Shown here in pieces: positions 23,701 to 38,700 of a stretch of DNA of 64,000 nt. Numbering within the stretch: position 1 is the stretch's first letter; each line of letters begins with the position of its first letter. A program made the translations under genes and the position numbers. The notes beneath the pieces are model-generated. The model saw only the letters and a list, made by a program, of their open reading frames with translations, had not been told where the DNA came from and ran no database searches. This DNA comes from Lophius americanus. Lineage: Eukaryota > Chordata > Actinopteri > Lophiiformes > Lophiidae. The DNA lies in NCBI GenBank assembly GCA_037951165.1, contig JBBDHG010000028.1:9680001-9744000 (forward strand). The letters run 5' to 3'.

Positions 23701-26700
23701 CTCTATGTTTAAGTCACCAGAATGGCCACCAAAAGTTGTAATTCAAAGTAAAAGAGTTGCGACCAACCTGAGCCAGTTTGATTGAGGAATATCTCTCCTG
23801 GATTATGGGGTTTCAGACCCAGGGCAGATAGTGGAGTCTTGGCAAGACCAGGAGGGGACCGACCTGAACGTTATGACACAGTTATCACTATACAGCAATC
23901 ACACATCGGCCATATCTTGACAGCTGCTACCTGTTGATGCGGTTTAACAACGAGGTATCGCTTTTTAATTAGAAATTGGTATCAAAGTGTAAAAATAACC
24001 TAAATATCTGAATTTCATAATATCCTTTTGTCCTCTAATCTTTTATCTACTGAAGTGGATTTTAATTTAGGATTATCATGTACTAACATTCAAGTAAACA
24101 ACTGTCAAGAGGATGCACAGTTTGGCAATATCACAAGTTAACACTCGAGGGCAACATTTTAAGAGGGGTGTGCTCATGCTCTGATGGGAGGCCAAAACAT
24201 GCACAAAGTGACATCTGGTAGCAATACCAACTCACTCTACTGTCAGGAGGATGATATGAGGTAAAAACAAGTCCACATCAAAGCAGGGTCAAACTGAACT
24301 CATAAACCGTTTCTGTGGTTCCTTGTCACGTTGCACGAGAACAGGGCTGTCCTAAATAATATTTTTGGGGCTTCCTTTCTTCAGTGGGCTGCAAATATTC
24401 TAAACTTTGAATATTATATTCCCAAAAATTTGGGGGTATTGTTTAATTTTCAGTCTCCATTGCATCTGCGCCCCCAGCAGATCTTTCATCCTAAGATGAA
24501 AACTCAAAATCTAGTTCATGGATCATTTTGGAATGTTTTGGTTACAAAGAACTGAACTGATTTTACAAAAGTCAGTTGCATAATTCCACCACTAGGGGAA
24601 TATTTATCTCTATAGGTGCATATGAATCAACTTGAGGAAACATGTCTTGTTCATGTCATATTTTACTCTAGTAGTTCACAATTTATCTCTGAACCCCTGA
24701 GGGAAAGATAAAGGAGCGTATTGCCTGCATTCCAAGCCCTGTTGTTCAACTCTGATTTTTTTCTAATGGTAGAAATGGATATGTTGACAGTTGACTATTT
24801 ATGAGACAACTCGAGGTGTTCAAACCGAAATGGTCACACACGTAACCATTGTTCGCATGACATTTTTAACAAATGTTCTTTGAGCATTTTAGGCTTTTAT
24901 TGAGAGAGAGACTGACGGCGTTAACAGGAAACATGGTTAAATTATTGGTGACATTTTGATCTGGAGGACAGGGAAAATTTCACAGCTGCCAAACTGTATT
25001 GTTTGTCATCAATGGCTGTTGAGGACATGACACAGGCATTCCATGGATGCAAAATGCCAAACAAGGTTTGATCTGACCTTTGTCAATTATGTGTCATTCG
25101 TTGATAAGTTCATGGAAGAGACTCAAATCCGATTGGAAAAGATCTGATATTTATGTTCCCCCAGCCTTTTATTTGTGTCACATCAACAACTTCTTTATTG
25201 CCCTCTAGCTTAAACACAAATGAAAATTAGGGTACAAAACAAAATCTTATGATGGGAAACATTTTTGCTCAATTTTCAAAGTGGCGGGGGATGGGAAGCA
25301 GGGTGCTGGTTGTGACGAAACAAGGAAGCAACAGGAAACCAAACACAGATTACATCAGCAACACAGAGAGCAGCAGCTGCTGACATAGTGGAAGTTCACA
25401 GTGACTTGTATTTGTATGTGTCTGCATTTGCTGGGACTGGGATTTTTCCTAAGATGTCAATCTAACAAAGGGCATGTTGTTCCATGTTTGTTGCCCGCTA
25501 GCAAAGTGGCTTAAGGGATGCAGTTTCAGTTGGTCCACCACTTTGCAATCCCTCCAGCAATCGCTGATGTAATTCAATCTGGACCAATGAAATTTGGTAG
25601 AAAGTCTCCAGAGGATGATCCCTATTAATTCTGGTGATGGTTTGTTGATTTCCTGATGCGCCACCATTATCTTGACATTTTTGGCTCATATTGTCTTGGT
25701 AAATACATTCAAGATTTCCGAATGAGGAATCTTAATAATTTCTTACTCATCCAATGAGGTATAACGAGATCTCCTGAATGTAGTGGAACAGAATGTGAAC
25801 ATTCATGATCTGATGATGTCAGATCATCAGATCTGACATCAGAATTGTAAAGAGATTTTTGTCAAATCTCTTTACAATTATGGAATGGCTTGCTATAAAA
25901 CTATCTTAAAATTTTTTTGCTAAAACAAGTCATTAACATATTTTATAGCCTGATAAAGAGGGGCATGAGTTGTGAGTATGAGCAGTATTTAAATCTATAG
26001 TTGGCAACATATTTTAGAAATGTTTTTATTCTATTTCTTGAAAACATCCTGACAGCAATCATTGAAATAGAAATATGTAGAATCCTGTATATAATCTAAA
26101 AAGTCTGTCTTCTGACGATAAAGTCAGAATCCTGACTTTTTTTTTCCTGACTTTTTTTTTAGAACTCCTTCGCGTCAGAAGGATCTTCTCATCTCCTCTG
26201 GCCTATAAATAACTCTGGATTAGATCCCCTAGGATGGGCTGGAGAGTGTTGCTGGAGAGAGATAAGTCTGGAATGCCCTTCCTAAACTGCTGCCATCCCC
26301 CGGGTAAGCGGAAGAAAATGGATGGATAATGCACTTTTGCCTGCTATATTTTTGTGTTTGCATTATTTCAAATTCAAAAGAGTTAAAGATATTTGTATTT
26401 ACAAAACAAAACAGATAAGAGGGCAAGTTGAACTCACACATGTCCCCCAGCTGTAGATACTGGGCCATTTTTGGAGTCAAATGTTATTGAGGAGTGGCTT
26501 TGGACGGACACAACTTGGATGTGGTGGGATTTTTTCGGGTAAACACTCTTGTTTTTTCCAACTTTCTCAACTCCAGCTTTTATAATGAAATTCTGCAGTT
26601 AAACAACTTGAAATGTATCACTGATGTTCTCCGCTAGCCGTTGTCCCAGTATAACCTCTGCTCAAACACATAAGGAGTCACAGCAACACTCCGCCTAAAT

Positions 26701-29700
26701 ATAACTTCTCCCATCCACTAGCATAGCTTTACACTTTGCTCTCTTCTCGCAGTTCATATTGCCATGCAGTCTAATACATTACTCTTACAGTATAATTATT
26801 GCAGTCTTTCTTTCACATGTCTATGATGTGTAATTGGTTTATTGTCAAAGCTGCTCTCTGGTTGCCATCATACCAAAGCGGTGCAGAACTGTGATAAGTG
26901 ATGGGTAAAGGGTCACTCAAGCCAAGGGAGGGGATGGGGTGGGGGTTAACTGGCTGACACTGTGGGACAGTGGAATTCCGGTAAAGAGACGTGCATCCTG
27001 CACTTACCAAAGAATCCCAAACAATTCTTTGTACTTGCAGCTGAGGAGCCCCACATTTCATGTGTGGTGATTATATGAAAACTTTGGAATATTATTTCAG
27101 GATACTGGACTCAAAATTACTGTGACAGGAGGTAAATCTACTGTGGGGAGGGTGTCCTGTTTTGAATGGCCGAAACACCCTATGAACCTGAGGTACACAG
27201 CTGATGATGTATCCTGAAATTTAGGACATTTAAGCCACTGAATCCAACCTGGATTGGGCGACTTAAAGAAATAGACCTCCGAGGATATGGACCTAACCTT
27301 AACCTTATTTTAAATTATATATATTAAATTATACTCACTCCAGACCTAACCCACACCTAGAGGTTATTCTTAACCTAACCATAGTGGAATTAACGCCTAA
27401 TATCCCCAAGAGGGAAAAACAACCCACCCCTAAGGGTCTCTAACCCCAACCAGGAAAAAACTTTGAAGAAAAAAAAGAAGAGGACCAAAGAGATTAACTC
27501 AGGTATAGACCTTCACAAGGAAGGGGGTGATACAGGTCAGGGAGAACCTTTAAAGACGGGCGCCGGCCAGTGCATTGCCTTCGTTTCCCCCATTATAGAT
27601 TAAATGTATTATTATTATTATTATTATTTAACTGCTGGGTCTTTGGACTAGGCGGGGGGATTCGTCGGCATTTCATTCAAACCAGTACTCATCAATCAGC
27701 TGACCATGCAGCTTTAGCAAGTTTTGCAAATACTGTTTCTGCAAAACTGATGCCAGCTAACTGACAGACAGCTGCATTTTGTTCTTAGCTGAGAGAAGAT
27801 CTGTTTTTAAGGGTCCATTAAAAGTATAAAAATAGATGTAACTCACATGCTTGCTAACTGATTTGTCAAAATTAAAACATTCTAGAAACATTATTCTTTG
27901 TTTAAGTCTGAGAAGGTTTCTGCCCTGTCATTACGAGATGTTACACCAAGGAGCGGCTGTTAAAAAAAAAAAAGGGTCTGTCTTACTGACTAACTTTTTA
28001 TGGGTGTCCACTGAGAGGGAGACAGGCAAGAGGACCCAATGAGATAATTTGCAGGGTTGGCAAATTACGCGTAACCTAACACATGGCTCTTGTTTTAGTG
28101 CAAGCTGTATGTGAAAACGGTAGTGTAGGTCAATTTGTTTGTCTGTATTATGGTGGCCCAGAGATACAACTTTAAAATATATAAAACACTTTTACCAAAT
28201 GCGAAACACATTTACAATTTAGGGAACAAAATCACTAGCATATTTACAATGTGCATAGCAATTTTACAAGTCCTGGTAACCAATTTGCAGAACACAGACA
28301 TAATATGCTGGCAAATATTACTTCTGCTTTCATCCTACAAAATAAGAGCACTTCAATTACAGTGTTCAGCAACAGGAACCATAAGCATGTACTTTTGCTA
28401 TAAACATAAAAATAGGTTACACAACCAAATTCTAACAGCTCTTTCACCTACATATGTTATTGTCATTAGCACGAATAATATCCTGCGCATACCGAAGGAT
28501 AATGTTCAAAAAAGGACAATGTTCAAAAAAAGCATTAAAAAGAAACATGCATATGAATGGATACCAAAGAATAACTGTGTGATTGACTGAAATGTCACTT
28601 CCAGTGTGTAGGACCTTCCCTTTCTGTCGAACTTCCCGTTTGCAAATTTTTTTCAGGGTTTGGAAAAGTGTTTTGCACATTGTTAAATTATTTTTGGTCA
28701 TTTTTACACTTAAAACAGGACACCCTGCCCTGAGCCAGCCCTTCAGGTTGGTCAAGTCCCAAAATGTATTCCGTAGCCAATTGGGTTTAGTTTACGTCAT
28801 TGCTTTTCTTATTATAGTAATATATATATTAGTAATATCAATTTGTTATTCCAATGGTATACATCTGTTATTACCATTGTATAAATCCATTTTTGAACTG
28901 AGTTAATCCATTGTATTTATTTTGTACTGATCCATCATACTACAATTGTGACTATTCTCTTATAACAAGAGTACAATTCTGTTATTAAAATTTCATTAAT
29001 CCATTATTGAAGTTTTATAAATCCAAAATTAACTTCTATTGCACTGTTGTATTCAAAATGTGTCTAATCCATTATTACATTCATATTAGTTTTTGTACAA
29101 CTGTATATCCTGTTAAACCTTTAAAAAAAAAAAACTTTCTAATATCTGTAATATCTGTTGTATTGATCTATTTAAGCTGATGTTTTTGGGCATGATTATT
29201 GTAAACATCAGAAAAATACTTTATTTATCCCATAAATCTAATATTCAATAGAGGTTGAAATTGCTAGAATGACATGAATGGTGTTTGACATTCTACACTA
29301 ACCTGCCATATTGCAGGACACAAATTTCAAGACTAACGTCAAGATCAGAATTATACATTTGTCAAAGAATTTGATTTAAGATTTTATATAATCATATCAC
29401 TTTGATTATCTACAGGGACTAAGCCTAAGCTCCACAGTGTCATCTGTCAGCGGAGGGAAGAACTTACACAGGTTGAAGTAAGGGGTTTGCGGGGAGATGG
29501 GGAATGCAGGGGTTTGGGGAAACACCTCACCACCAACTGTGGTTGTAGGATTTATGGGGACACCATCCATCTCCTCAAAGGCTTCACGGTAGCTGTGCAT
29601 GTGTCTCTGGAGAGCAAGATAGGAAAAAACATGTCAGTGTAAAAAGGAAAAAGGGGAAAATATGCTCCAACACGATTGATATCTACCTCCTTGGGTCGTC

Positions 29701-32700
29701 CTCCAGGGTTCATCGCAATGGTGTTCACAAACTCTGGAGATACACAGCGGACGGGGGAACGCAATGGAACATCAGGAGAGGGGCCATCATCAGAACCACT
29801 TTGGTACTGGCTCTCACTTGTCATGCGACGGTGTGGCAGAGTTGCAGGCTCTTCTGAGGACAGAGTTCGTGCCTGCACACCTACAAAATCCAGTACTTAA
29901 ATCAAACCACGGCTGCTCCAACACACTGTCCACGCTATAAAGGTTAATGGTCGTCAGCCAAGGTGAATGCTCACTGCACAAGCAATCGTGTGCATTTTGC
30001 AGATGATCAAACATTGCAGGAGGCAGTGATTCTTAAAATCTTTGACTTAAACATGCACGCATACACACACATAATGAATAGTTACAGTGCAAAACTGAAA
30101 ATATTACCATGTCCTTGCTAATTTCTAGTTAAAATACCTTAATGCACTTGTTATTTGACATAATCACTGAAAAAGTAACAACTCAGTGAGATACAATGAC
30201 TTGTTTTTGGTCAATACAAAATGGAAATATCTATATCTATCAATTAAAGTATTTCAAACTAACTTAAGGAGATATTATCTTAAAAATGCTTAAATATAAC
30301 TTTGTAATCACATTGTGAGGTTAACTTTTGAGAGAAAAAATACAAATTTTGGAACATCATTGACTTCCTTTACATAGTAGAATAACAAGATAATTTCAAG
30401 ATCTCCTTTTTTTCTAAATATCAAATTTTAATACAGCAAATCTTACCAAGTAATATTTTAGTTGTTCGAAGAGGGATTTTTTTATATGTAGCTGACTCGC
30501 AAACTGAAGCCACGTGCACTGCAGCGATTAGCACCACAACGATCTAGCTGTTCAAATGTTCAAACATACCCATTTTCCAAGCTTTTAAATCTTCCTTGAT
30601 TCTAATGGATTTTGATTAGAGGCTAGACAGAAGATTTCAGCTTTTAGAAAGATGGGAATTACATCATATGAGATCTTTTGGAGCAGCTTTTGGAGACTCG
30701 GACCTCATTAACCTTACCAGGATTTAGCTAAAAATGTATTTCTATGGTAATTTCGAAATGATCATTAATCCCCAAAAACGCCGCAGTCTACCAGTTCAGC
30801 AGGTGGTGCTGTAATGTTTCGAAGCAAACAGCAGTGAGCAACACCATACGCCTATTTACAAGATAGTCTGCCATTGTGTCTGTAGTTGTCTGTCAATGTG
30901 TTACGATTAGCATAAGAATGGAGTCTTTTGCAAAGAGTCCATCAGAGTTTACTAGAAGCTGCTTTCAAAGTATGCATTTTCAAGCATTTCAGAGAAATCA
31001 GCAGGTTTACGTTTTAAGCAAAAAAGTGTTTTTGTGTAAACAGATCCCTTGGATTACCTGGCACACGAGCTACATTGAGTAAGTTTTGTTTGTTTAAAGT
31101 TTCTTTTTTAATTAAAGAAGTTTCGATCTGGAGGTTGGTGGTGGCAGAAGTTGTTATCTTTGGGAGAACTATTCTTTTAAATGCATTTTTTTTTAACTCC
31201 CCTAATTCTTAAATAAACTAAATAGATTGTTTCATTTCTAATAATGCTGAATCTAGATAACCTTGAGCCGATCCCTGGCCCTCACGAGACTCATACCATG
31301 GTGACCACAACAGGAAACAGGGAATCAGGATTCCAATTTGATAGGGAGTTACATTATTTTAGAGACACTATAATAGTAGCATTAGTAATAGTAAGTAACT
31401 GTTTTTGGAATACTGGTGAAAATTGTTGGTTATGGAATGCTTTAATGTGGGTAAATCTGTCTAAAGCTCAAAGCAAACAGTTAACTCATCTCAGATAATC
31501 TGGTCTAAACTGAGAGACCAAGAGGTAGGGAGACAGCTAGGAGCATTAAAAAAAATGGATTTGAGTTAAGAACTTTAAGATAATATTCAATGCCTTAGAC
31601 TGGTGGGTTAAGTTAGTAAAGCAGGAAATGCAGGCCAAAGGAGCAACTCAACATGAAACAACCTGTAGGTTAGTAGGAGGGAGATGGACAGAGAAAAGGT
31701 CAAACTCTGGTGTTTTTGCTGAAGTAGCTTATCCGTTTACTTTCTTGATCTTCCAAATTCTGTCAGCGACAGTTGGATGATTAATTTGTCTGATGAAATC
31801 AGTCTTATTCTTCCACGCACTATTTTATTACCGGTCGAATGAGAAAATATCTTAGCCGAGGTGGAACAATCTCAAAGGTCAAAAACATAACATGACATAA
31901 CAAAAGGCTTCTCTCGCTTTGACGCTGACAGGCGATTCCAAACATGGGAAAACGTGTCGTAGAAACTCCTTACAAGCCTGGCTTTCATTAAATTGCAAAA
32001 AAATTTCATATTCCCTTCACCCAGCTTCTCTTTGAAGTAGAGGAACAACATCCAAGTATCTGAAAGGAGTTACTGATAGCAGCTGTAAAAACATCAGCAG
32101 TGTGTTATTCTTAAATCATAGAAGGAAGTTTACGTGGATTTTATTATATTATTATGATTAAAATCAGTATTAATGCTCAATCAGAATGAAAATAACCCCT
32201 ATAAACACATAATTTTGAATAAATGTGCCCAAACCGATTGAAATTTCATTGGGTTTGAGTACTAGTATAAGCCATACACTTTCATCCCGGACAGCAAGTG
32301 TATATATCCCCAAAAAGCCCCTAATGCCCTGCATTGTACAAGCGATCCCCCTGATTTAACTCAAATTAATTGTGACGCTGTAGCCGAAAAAATGTTTTTA
32401 TTAGAAAATAAAGCTAGTGATTACAATACGAACTACTAGATTAATAGTTCAGCTTTAGCTCAGTGGGTAGAGAGGTCGTCACTCAACCAGGAGACAAGTA
32501 ATTGAGCCCAGCCCCTGACGCAACAAGCCGTGGGTCCCTGAAAGACCCTGACACCACAACTCCGCAGGCGCTTCACAGTGGCCGCCCACTGCTCGCTGCT
32601 CGCTCAGGAATTGGTCAGGTGCAGAAATAATTCCAGGATGTTGTACTGTGTGTATGTACTGTGTAACATGGGATAAACAAAGGAAAATTTATTTTATTTT

Positions 32701-35700
32701 AATTTTAATATATGATATAGAGAAAAAAAATCTCCTCAAATCAATTTATATGCACCTTATTTGGAGAAAGTCGGAAAAACGCCTGGGAAGTTAAGTCCGA
32801 GTGTTTTTTATAAAAGATTGTTTCAAGAAATCCTTCCTGCCTAAGGAAATAACGCTGTGCCAAAACTCTGTACTTCTCTCCTACAGATCATTTCACATGG
32901 CCGTAGATTTATAGTTTATATTCATTTTATGGGGTTTTCTCTTAGGTAAAATCTATTTCTTTTTATACATATCACTCTTAATTATTTATATTTTCCTATT
33001 TAGGAATGACTGTGCAGTATGGGTGTCTTTCAAACTGCTCCTGTAACTGTTAATTTCCAGATGTGGGATTAGCAAAGTTTATCTAAATCTAATGTAATCT
33101 AAACAGTTGTACCGAAATTCTTAGTCGGAATGAAGAAAGTCTAAATTTTTATTGCAGCTATTGGTAAACAAGTGCCAGTCGTGCCATCTGCTTCGGACTC
33201 TTGATGCATCTCTAGTTTCAAATAGCTGGTATGGTGTTGGTTCACAAATAAGTTTTAAAAAGCATTTAGTCAACACTCCAAAACAGAAACACAACCACCA
33301 TTCCACCGAGCCAGGGAATTGAGGACAAGATGTACCCACGATGCACTGCCCTGTAGTACAGCACTGTGGAAACTGTCGTTGCCCTAGCAACAGATAATGG
33401 TTTCCAGCTGAGAAGGCTGGTGATTCTTAGGGCCTGGCATTTCTCAGCTATTTAAGATCCAGTCGTCATAGGGTTGAGCATGGACTTGATCCCAAAAACA
33501 TAAACTGAGTAGTTCTTGACTTCATTTATGGGGAAGGGGAACTACTGCCTCCATGTTTGCACACCTGCTGTGAGATTAAATCTAGAGAGGTAGTGGTTTG
33601 CTGTCATGTCAGATTTACTGCTAAAATATTAGATTTTCACTGTGATTGCTGTGGCCAAACTATTTGACAAAACTTATATTATTATGATAGAATTCTTGAA
33701 AAAACAAAATCTGTCAGTTAAATTAAACTTTATAATTGTTTTTTGTGCAGTTTATTTTCAGCAGCTAACTTTCTTTTGTTTATCTTAAGCATTACCCAAC
33801 AATTTATCAACATATTTTGAAGAAATTCAGTGAGCTAGGGAAAGGACCAAAGAATAACCTACTATATTTTGTTGCTGATCATAATCATCAATCCGGATGC
33901 AGAATATTTATCTTTGCAGCATAAGAACACTTATTATAACAGGAGGGTATCCTATATAGTTTTACCAGTGTAGCGTCTAATTGCTACATTTAATTAAAAT
34001 CGCATTACAATGGAAAAATCGAGGTTCATCGGATTTTGAAAAGAAAACTGTGGCTTGCACATAAATTCAAACTGCTTGCTCAGAATGAGCAGTTGCGCCA
34101 TCAAGATCGTGGCACAAATAAAATAACACATTTCTAGCCGAACCCTCACGTTAAACTCGTTGGTACGTGTTTCAAAATGGGTGTGATGGGTGGCCGGGAA
34201 TCGCTACAGACCCCTGACGCCCATGGCATGGGGCAAGCTCTGCCTTAGCCATTGCAACGCTGTCATCCCGACTGAGGACAGTCTGCTCCAGTCTGTCCTG
34301 TAACGCTAATGATCCTGTTATTACTTGAAATTACCTGCCAGTTAGTTGTCCGAGGTCCGTTAGCCCCTTTCCCAACAATAAACCCACCAGCCTGCTCCCC
34401 TGCACCATCACAAAATCAACATATGGCACCATAGTAATGTCCACTTCATGATTTGTTATTTTATAATTTATCAATATAGTGTTTCGTATACTCAGATTAT
34501 GGTTTTCAATCTTTCCTGGCAGTGTAATGTGGTTATTTTTGGCTTCTTGGTTTTGTCAGGAACAAATTTTAATTTTTTTAATTTTCTTTACATAAATCCT
34601 TTAGTAGCTGAGGCTGTTTAATTTACAGTCATGCATCATGGAACAAATTAATCACTGTATAGGGCAATCTATTATTTCTCTTTAAACACAAGACAGGATA
34701 TGACAGTGTTAACACAGGTCAAAAAGTAATGAAAATAAATTAAATAATACAAAAAAAAGGCGAGTGTGAAACTGTTTGAGTGAGTTGTTGAGTGTCTTAG
34801 TGCATGAATGTAGAAAACGGGATTAGTGATTGGGAAAATTAGTTAATGTCAAATCCATTTTGGTTAAAAAGGATTTGTAAATAACTGCATCCTGTTTACA
34901 TAATTCCCCTATTTTTTTTAGTCGGAGTCAAGCTTTTAGGATTTAAATATAGTGATAGTTAAAGATATGTTTTTATTCTGAATCTACAATAAGAGACCTA
35001 CTCTGTTGCATTTAACTTTAGTTTTATGTTGCCTCTTAATTCTGCCAGTGGCAAAATTTGTCCCTGACACCTCTATCAGAACAATCCTATCTCCCAGTGG
35101 ACTTGGTACAGATTTAGGGATGTTTCCTCTAGGACTGTGGTGTCTCCTCGATTTGGTGTACTTACTTTGGCTTTGTAAATCTTCAATATAACGCAAGTGA
35201 AAAAAGGCAGGCTTGAATGAGGCCAGTGTATCCTGGCCTCGGTATTGTTCGTGGAGTTCGCATAACAGATCTTGTGACATGGACTCTCCTGGCAAGGGAC
35301 AGAGACTCCTTTGTGCTTCCCCATTCTTTTTCCTGTGAATCTTTAACATTATTCAATGTTTTTTTTTGTTTTTTTTACACCATAGTTGAGGTAATTCCCT
35401 AACCTTGAGGTAGACAACACAGAAATAACAGGAGTGTACTGTTTGCAGGTGAGAAGAATGGTTATTTTGATGATGAATCACCAAGACAGAGAAACTGAGA
35501 AATTGTAATTGTGTAACAATGGCATTGTTAATGCCAACCACACTCAAAGGCAAAGCAGACAGATTTGAGCTAGGATTGAAGGAAAACTTCACAAACAAGT
35601 TCCTTCAGACAGGATGCAAGAACCAACCAGAGAGGGAGTAAAAACGGTGGTGCTCAGGTTGAGAAGAAGTCATGCTGGGGATGACACTTTTGGCACGAGC

Positions 35701-38700
35701 TGAGTACTCTGGGTAAAAAGATGAATGATGAGATAAAGAAGAATGATGATGAAACTGGGTAAAGGAGAAAAACATGACGTCCCACCTATGAGAAGAACAT
35801 GAGAATAGTAGTGAAGTACCTAATACCTTCTTAATATTTAGGCTTCGGCAACAGGGATGCATTTTTCTATCATACAAGAAGTAGAAAAAAATGTGATATT
35901 GCTCTGACACAAACATTTCCAATTCTAAATGATGCGGCAGTAGCATTTATTTTGTGAACAGCTGAATCTACAATTAGATAGTGGTAAAGTGAAGTGAGCC
36001 TCATTATTGATTCTAGAAAGCTTCTTCCTGTCATTTGCTATTTGATGCCAAATCTATCACGCTGCTTTATGTTGACATTGCGCGACTGTACAGGATGCCT
36101 GATGTGCTTTTACAGGGACAGGCAACCTGCAGGAATAAAGAAAACACTTTGTGTTTGAGTCCGAGTGGTGGGTACTGATGGGGTTACATCCAGCAAGTGA
36201 GATAAAGACAAAACAGTGTCCCAAGTATGAGTAAACTTGAATATAGATTAAGTTCTCCCCCTGTTGAATAAAATATGATATATTAGAGTAAAATATTAAA
36301 AAAGATAGATCTCCTTGAGATGATCCATACGCACCAAATTTGTACAACTGAAAAGCCATGAAGATCCATGATATCGTTGTTAATATTATAGCGTTAACAC
36401 AAAGGATGCAGGGGTGTTGGTAGCAGCGATGATGACTATTCCATTATATCCCCAACTTTTCGTTTCCAATGTACTTGGCCTCAGCAAAACGATGAAAAAA
36501 TAATGTAATATTGTTGTTTCTTGGTATCTAAAGGATCTTACTGGAGTATTGGTTGGTTAATGAAATAAAATATATGTTTGTTGTGTGTGTATGTGTCAGC
36601 TACTCTAATCTCCGAATTAGAGCAGCTAATCCCATCCACCATCCCATTCTCAAAAATGTCTTCAGTTTACTGAACGTTGGTCACCGACAAATAAGGGGAA
36701 AAAAATCAAACATTCACACAGGCTGTACCTCTACCCTCTTAAGTTTATCTTTGAGTGGGTGTACTGAGGTCACAAAATGAAAAAAGATGAGGATGAAATA
36801 GTTTATCTTACCTGCCACTCTTTGGGCCACCAGACCTTCAACGTTGAAGACTTCTTCTGGCTCACTACCTCTCGGCTGGGATGAGGCTGAGGCAGAGCTA
36901 GGGCTTCTCTGGGGATCAGAGACGTCTATAGACTGGGACAGTGTACTTGGGGGATAGACATTAATGGGCTTAACCTGAATGTGACCCGCAACAGTAGGTG
37001 AGGCGTGTGAGGATGGTCCAGCTCCTGCCATTTCTGCTGTGTAACTCAGGGACCCCTGGACAGGAAAGGGGTCTGGTATTCTGGGTTTCCCAGGTGACAT
37101 CTGGTGCAGTGAGGACTGACTGGCTAGGTTGGGAACCGGGGCGGAAAAGTGAGAGTGCAAGGCAACATCAGCCGGGAAGGAGGGTTTGGCTGTGCTCTGA
37201 GAGAAGGATGGCTGGGTGGTCACTACAACGTTATTTTCATGGATTAGAGCAATTTGGGATTTGGGCAGCAGTGAACAACCTGGTTCCATGTCCAACATGA
37301 GAAGATTAAGGGTTTCAATAGATTGCTCTATTTCTTGCTGGGAGGCACTGTGTCGATTTAGGAACTGTGGTAGGCTTTGGTGGCTGGGAATCACTGCAAC
37401 AGATGGAGGCAGACCAAAGGTTAGGCCTTCAGTTACTGGCTCCTCTGTTACGCCAAACTGCTGCCAAACGTTGAGACCACGCTGAACGGCATCCCTGCTA
37501 CTGCTGGTGCGAGCGGGGGTTTGTGGCATAGAGTCTGGCTCTGCGCCAAACGACTGAGAGCGGCAAACGTTGCCAATATGAGTAGTCATGTAATTACTGG
37601 ATAATGGGGCTGATTCACTTTCGCTCAAAGTGATAGGCTTGTTAGAGCTGTTGCCAAGCTTTACCTGGAGAGCTTTGAATGGTTTTTCAGGGAGACTACA
37701 CTCCAGATATGGCACATGGTCCTGACAATTGATGATTGACTCAGATTGGTAGTAAAGATCGGCTGTTGTAGCCCTGCCATCTGTGGAGGAGAACGTCCCT
37801 AGACTATCCATGCTGTTGCCTTCTTGACTGGTTGGCAGCTCATCATCTAAAATATCAGTCTCACGGTCAATGTTACTGTGTCCATTGACATGGACCTGGG
37901 CAGGCACTAATTGAAGCATGCCTCCAACAGTAGAATTCGGAGTAGAAAGGTAGCCCTGTCGATGCATTGGACCTTCCAGTCCGCTCAGTAGTTGCTCCAG
38001 CTCCTTTTTCTCTTGAGGACTGATTTTCTGTTGTGCAGGTGACGTGTTATGGACTGAGGGTAGATCCTCGTCTACAGAAACATGTGTCTGGCGCACCGTG
38101 GAAGTCTGAGGTGCTGCTGCTGTTGTTTCATCCGTCCGGTCGGTTTTGATGGAGGCAGTGGAGTTCCCTGAGTCACTGCTCACTGACAGGGCATGGTCTA
38201 CAGAAGGTACGGCATGTTCAGCAGCTGTCGGGGGGAGTCCATTAGCTGTGACTGTTCCTTCAACAGACTCCTTTTTGCGAACTTTGGCGTAGAGGCTGCC
38301 ATCCAACGGTCCTTGGGTATGGTTGACTTCTGAAAAAAGAAAAAAAAAAATCACAAGAGCTCATAAGAATCCGACGAACCAAATAATGACTTGAAATGAC
38401 TTTGTAAAAGTAATTTCAATTTAAAATGTGCAATCGATTTTAGAGCTAATGTCACAAATTCCTTGAAAAACATTAACCTTTTTTATTAGCCAAAACGTTT
38501 TATAAAGCATGTATTAGGGATATGAAAACACTATTGTTGCCCCACTTGTTTCTGACGTTTTTCTTTATGATATTTCTGACAAATGTTGTCAGCACTTTTC
38601 GGTTTGAAGGTCAAGAGAGCCTGACCTAGTAGTATGGCTGACATTGTAAGCATTTAATGATCCTGCTGGATCTGAATGGAAAGAGTCTTGGATGAGACTC

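Noticed and set aside
28135..28906. Overlapping frames of 100-150 codons on both strands
   Set aside because: Open frames on both strands with low-complexity Lys/Ile/Leu-rich peptides in an AT-rich tract point to composition, not coding.
31244..31498. 84-codon plus-strand frame in an A-rich, retroelement-like stretch
   Set aside because: The composition and the purine-rich continuation to about 31700 recall retroelement sequence, but no diagnostic motif could be found, so no assignment is made.
33121..33390. 89-codon minus-strand frame in a tns1 intron
   Set aside because: Cys-rich start but no recognised domain, no matching tensin sequence, and no convincing splice context.
36998..37485. 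Plus-strand open frames of 89-100 codons
   Set aside because: They are antisense to the 1518-nt tns1 exon, whose minus-strand frame is open throughout and conserved.
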